Shown: piece by piece, positions 6,813 through 8,141 of the stretch
Layout: every line of letters begins with the position of its first letter
How positions within the stretch are numbered: the first letter of the stretch is position 1
Source of the DNA: Gammaproteobacteria bacterium
Lineage (GTDB): Bacteria; Pseudomonadota; Gammaproteobacteria; BMS3Bbin11
Direction: 5' to 3'
DNA: 8,141 nucleotides
Assembly: GCA_030597275.1 (NCBI GenBank)
Contig: JAUVSB010000058.1
Span: 1 to 8,141, forward strand
The notes under the pieces: model-generated
Seen by the model: the letters and a program-made list of their open reading frames with translations, nothing else
The model's database searches: none
Told to the model about the DNA's origin: nothing
Translations under genes and position numbers: made by a program

Positions 6813-7390
6813 AGGCAGGCAAGGCTCCACTGCTAGTCTGTTGCCTGTTATCGGCCATCTGCTTTGGTAATTCAGTATGGATCCATGCCAAGGCACGGCT
6901 TGCCCAGATCCTGATTGAGCGTGCCTGGTCAGAGGTGCTGGTGACAGGTAAGCAAGTACTCCCCTGGCCCTGGGCTGATTTCTGGCCGGTAGCCCGAATC
7001 GTTGTAAAACAAAGCGGTAAAGTGTTATTTGTTTTGAGTAATGCCTCTGGAGAATCTCTGGCATTCGGGCCGGGCCATGTAAACGGCAGTGTTTTGCCTG
7101 CTACAGAAGGGACGAGCATCGTTGCCGCACACCGAGACACACATTTTGAATTTCTTAGAAAGATTAAAAAGGGTGATGTCCTTATTGTACAGCGACCCGA
7201 TGGTCTATCGAGAAGCTATCAGGTTGCTGATTTTCAGGTTGTTGATATCCGTTATGCAAAGTTGAATGTTGAGCTTGAGCAGACAGTGCTTAAATTGGTT
7301 ACCTGCTATCCCTTTGATGCGGTACTACCAGGTGGAACAAAGCGCCTGGTCGTTCAGTTGATATCAGTAAGCGGCCTGCTAGGGGGATAG
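6800..7390 (+). CDS. Class GN (proteobacterial) sortase, cysteine transpeptidase
   Basis: This is a predicted inner-membrane transpeptidase that cuts a sorting signal and transfers the substrate; its dedicated target is almost certainly the overlapping upstream VIT/VWA gene. The 196-residue protein has an N-terminal membrane segment at about 9-26 and a periplasmic sortase fold. The catalytic residues are present: H111 in SIVAAHRDTHF, C169 in LKLVTCYPF (the TLxTC equivalent) and R182 in GGTKRLVVQ. The usual glycine before the catalytic histidine is alanine here. The ATG at 6800 has AAGG (6791-6794) 5 nt upstream; an alternative ATG at 6806 would shorten the protein by two residues. The gene starts inside the target gene (13-base overlap), so the two are co-transcribed and probably translationally coupled. 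Loci of this family often also carry a dedicated histidine kinase, response regulator and OmpA-like protein; none is in this window. Confidence 0.92.
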   Translation: MCMLKAGKAPLLVCCLLSAICFGNSVWIHAKARLAQILIERAWSEVLVTGKQVLPWPWADFWPVARIVVKQSGKVLFVLSNASGESLAFGPGHVNGSVLPATEGTSIVAAHRDTHFEFLRKIKKGDVLIVQRPDGLSRSYQVADFQVVDIRYAKLNVELEQTVLKLVTCYPFDAVLPGGTKRLVVQLISVSGLLGG

Positions 7391-7404
7391 GAGAAAAATT
7401 TCTG

Positions 7405-7433
7405 TTGCGCAGACAGGATGTCGAGGGTATAGT
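7405..7433 (+). promoter_or_regulatory. Candidate sigma70 promoter for speD
   Basis: TTGCGC (7405-7410) and TATAGT (7428-7433, 5 of 6 to TATAAT) are separated by an ideal 17 bp. A GC-rich stretch (GCGCGCCC) follows the -10, like the discriminators of growth-rate- or ppGpp-sensitive promoters. The start would be near 7440, giving a leader of about 38 nt. This suggests speD is transcribed independently of the sortase operon. The -35 is only a half match (TTG). Confidence 0.55.
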
Positions 7434-7477
7434 GCGCGCCCATTTTCTTTTCTAACTCCTGCTTCAGGTATACGACA

Positions 7478-7885
7478 ATGCGCTCACTTGGACATCAAAT
7501 TATTGCTGAATTCTATGACTGCAATCGCGACTTCTTGAATGATGTTGATTTTATTCGCACCGCCATGATGGATGCGGCAGAAAAGGCAGGCGCCACCATA
7601 GTCACTGAAACCTTTCACCATTTCTCACCTCATGGTGTCTCAGGAGCGGTAATTATTGCCGAAAGCCACCTGTCTATTCATACCTGGCCTGAATATGGAT
7701 ACGCTGCGGTTGACCTGTTCACCTGCGGTGACACCGTTTCCTCTGAAACGGCCTTTAACCATTTGCGCGACACCCTGGAATCGACACAGGTATCGACGAT
7801 GGAGCTGCACCGTGGCCAGGTTGATATGATGGATCCAAAAGACGGGCCTGTGCGGCACAAGCCGATGCTGGTCTCTAGTAATTAG
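7478..7885 (+). CDS. speD: S-adenosylmethionine decarboxylase proenzyme, short bacterial (class 1B) type
   Basis: The enzyme decarboxylates S-adenosylmethionine to give the aminopropyl donor for spermidine synthesis, in the cytoplasm. It is made as a proenzyme that cuts itself and converts a serine to the catalytic pyruvoyl group. The 135-residue length matches the short class (Thermotoga/Bacillus type) and not the roughly 264-residue E. coli SpeD. The self-cleavage site is in AESHLSIHTWPEYGYAAVDLF: E62|S63, with H68 and C83 at the same positions as the processing and catalytic residues described for the Thermotoga maritima enzyme. HHFSPHGVSGAVIIAESH is also typical. A weak CAGG (7465-7468) is the only Shine-Dalgarno candidate before the ATG. 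It has its own candidate promoter. A partner speE is not in the window, so its position is unknown. Confidence 0.96.
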   Translation: MRSLGHQIIAEFYDCNRDFLNDVDFIRTAMMDAAEKAGATIVTETFHHFSPHGVSGAVIIAESHLSIHTWPEYGYAAVDLFTCGDTVSSETAFNHLRDTLESTQVSTMELHRGQVDMMDPKDGPVRHKPMLVSSN

Positions 7886-7961
7886 TCAGCTTTTGTTTTT
7901 TCTTGTGCTGGCGCACGGCTGGGTTTCTTTTTAATCTGCGATTAAATTTAAGCTAAGTTTT

Positions 7962-8024
7962 TCGCCCCTTATGGGCGAGTATCTTTTCTTTGCTTGCCAA
8001 AAGAAAAGGTACCAAAAGAAAAGG
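7962..8024. repeat. Dispersed-type intergenic repeat: hairpin plus two CCAAAAGAAAAGG copies
   Basis: A hairpin TCGCCC-CTTAT-GGGCGA (7962-7978) is followed by CTTTTCTTT (7983-7991), which can pair over 9 bp with AAAGAAAAG (8000-8008). The 13-mer CCAAAAGAAAAGG occurs twice, at 7997-8009 and 8012-8024, with a TA between. The whole composite (GC hairpin, CTTTTCTTTGCTTGCC, then AAAAGAAAAG copies) resembles a sequence I recall as scattered between genes in many proteobacteria. The first hairpin could also serve as a weak terminator after speD, though no clean U-tract follows. The structure is seen; the dispersed nature is recollection. Confidence 0.5.
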
Positions 8025-8091
8025 CGGTATGAGCTATACACATAGGTAACACATTAGTCCAGAGACATAGGTTACAGATATTGTAATCTGA

Positions 8092-8113
8092 AGGCACCAA
8101 ATTGGAGGTGCCT
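8092..8113 (+). promoter_or_regulatory. Hairpin covering the transposase Shine-Dalgarno
   Basis: AGGCACC (8092-8098) and GGTGCCT (8107-8113) form a perfect 7-bp stem with an 8-nt loop. The Shine-Dalgarno GGAGG (8104-8108) is split between loop and stem, and the stem ends at the base before the ATG. This could limit transposase translation, as hairpins do in several insertion sequences. The structure is seen; the role is inferred. Confidence 0.5.
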
Positions 8114-8141
8114 ATGTCCTGGAAAGAGGTGAACCCTATGC
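8114..8141 (+). CDS. N-terminus of IS481-like transposase (3'-truncated by window edge)
   Basis: Only nine full codons are present (MSWKEVNPM), preceded by a strong GGAGG 5 nt upstream of the ATG. The start M-S-W-K-E-V-x-P-M is a familiar beginning of IS481-type transposases, which continue into a helix-turn-helix and a DDE integrase core. Neither domain is in the window, so the family call rests on this short peptide and the flanking repeats. Confidence 0.6.

Larger units (their letters stand above)
8040..8141 (+). mobile_element. Left end of an IS481-like insertion sequence (truncated by window edge)
   Basis: Two near-identical 12-mers, ACATAGGTAACA (8040-8051) and ACATAGGTTACA (8065-8076), lie 25 bp apart just upstream of a reading frame beginning MSWKEVNPM. 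Ends with repeated ACATAGGTTACA-like motifs followed by a transposase starting M-(S/P)-W-K-E are characteristic of IS481-type elements as I recall them. The repeats are probably transposase binding sites. The exact outer boundary and target duplication cannot be fixed without the right end. Confidence 0.6.

Noticed and set aside
6775..7140. 121-residue minus-strand reading frame opposite the sortase gene
   Set aside because: It is antisense to the sortase catalytic-histidine region and has no family resemblance.
7905..7930. GTGC-TGGC-GCAC hairpin followed by a T-rich stretch as a speD terminator
   Set aside because: The stem is only 4 bp and the T-rich run begins about 7 bases after it, so it does not meet the usual intrinsic terminator form.
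1..8141. tRNA or rRNA genes
   Set aside because: No cloverleaf or conserved rRNA sequence was noticed on reading the intergenic regions on either strand.

Overview
The window looks like a chromosomal segment of a gammaproteobacterium, probably marine or aquatic, with moderate GC. The main evidence is the order priA - argS - SPOR-domain (FtsN-like) gene, which is typical of that class, together with a class GN (proteobacterial) sortase paired with its dedicated VIT/VWA target. No species can be named from the sequence alone. All main genes are on the + strand.

Layout. Bases 3-2021 hold most of priA, the replication-restart helicase; its N-terminus lies upstream of the window. After an 86-bp gap with a good extended -10 promoter comes argS (2108-3868), whose stop codon overlaps the start of a bitopic SPOR-domain protein (3868-4461). 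In many gammaproteobacteria hslV and hslU follow at this point. Here there is instead a 311-bp gene-free stretch (4462-4772) rich in small repeats, with a candidate promoter, an FNR-like palindrome and two competing hairpins, one of which would bury the ribosome binding site of the next gene.

Bases 4773-7390 encode a compact two-gene surface-protein system: a secreted VIT + von Willebrand A protein with a C-terminal sorting signal, overlapped by 13 bases by its own sortase. The secreted protein should be exported by Sec, held in the inner membrane by its C-terminal helix, and cut by the sortase at an FPATA motif. The substrate and final destination of this reaction are not established. A separate promoter then drives speD (7478-7885), a short bacterial S-adenosylmethionine decarboxylase of polyamine synthesis with all key residues present.

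The right end (about 7960-8141) is mobile or repetitive DNA: a hairpin plus CCAAAAGAAAAGG repeat unit of a type seen dispersed in proteobacterial genomes, followed by the left end of what looks like an IS481-type insertion sequence. Its transposase is cut off by the window edge after nine codons.

The most notable points are the possible RNA switch in front of the sortase-target gene, the variant sorting signal with its Cys-Ala-Cys tail, and the hairpin covering the transposase start.
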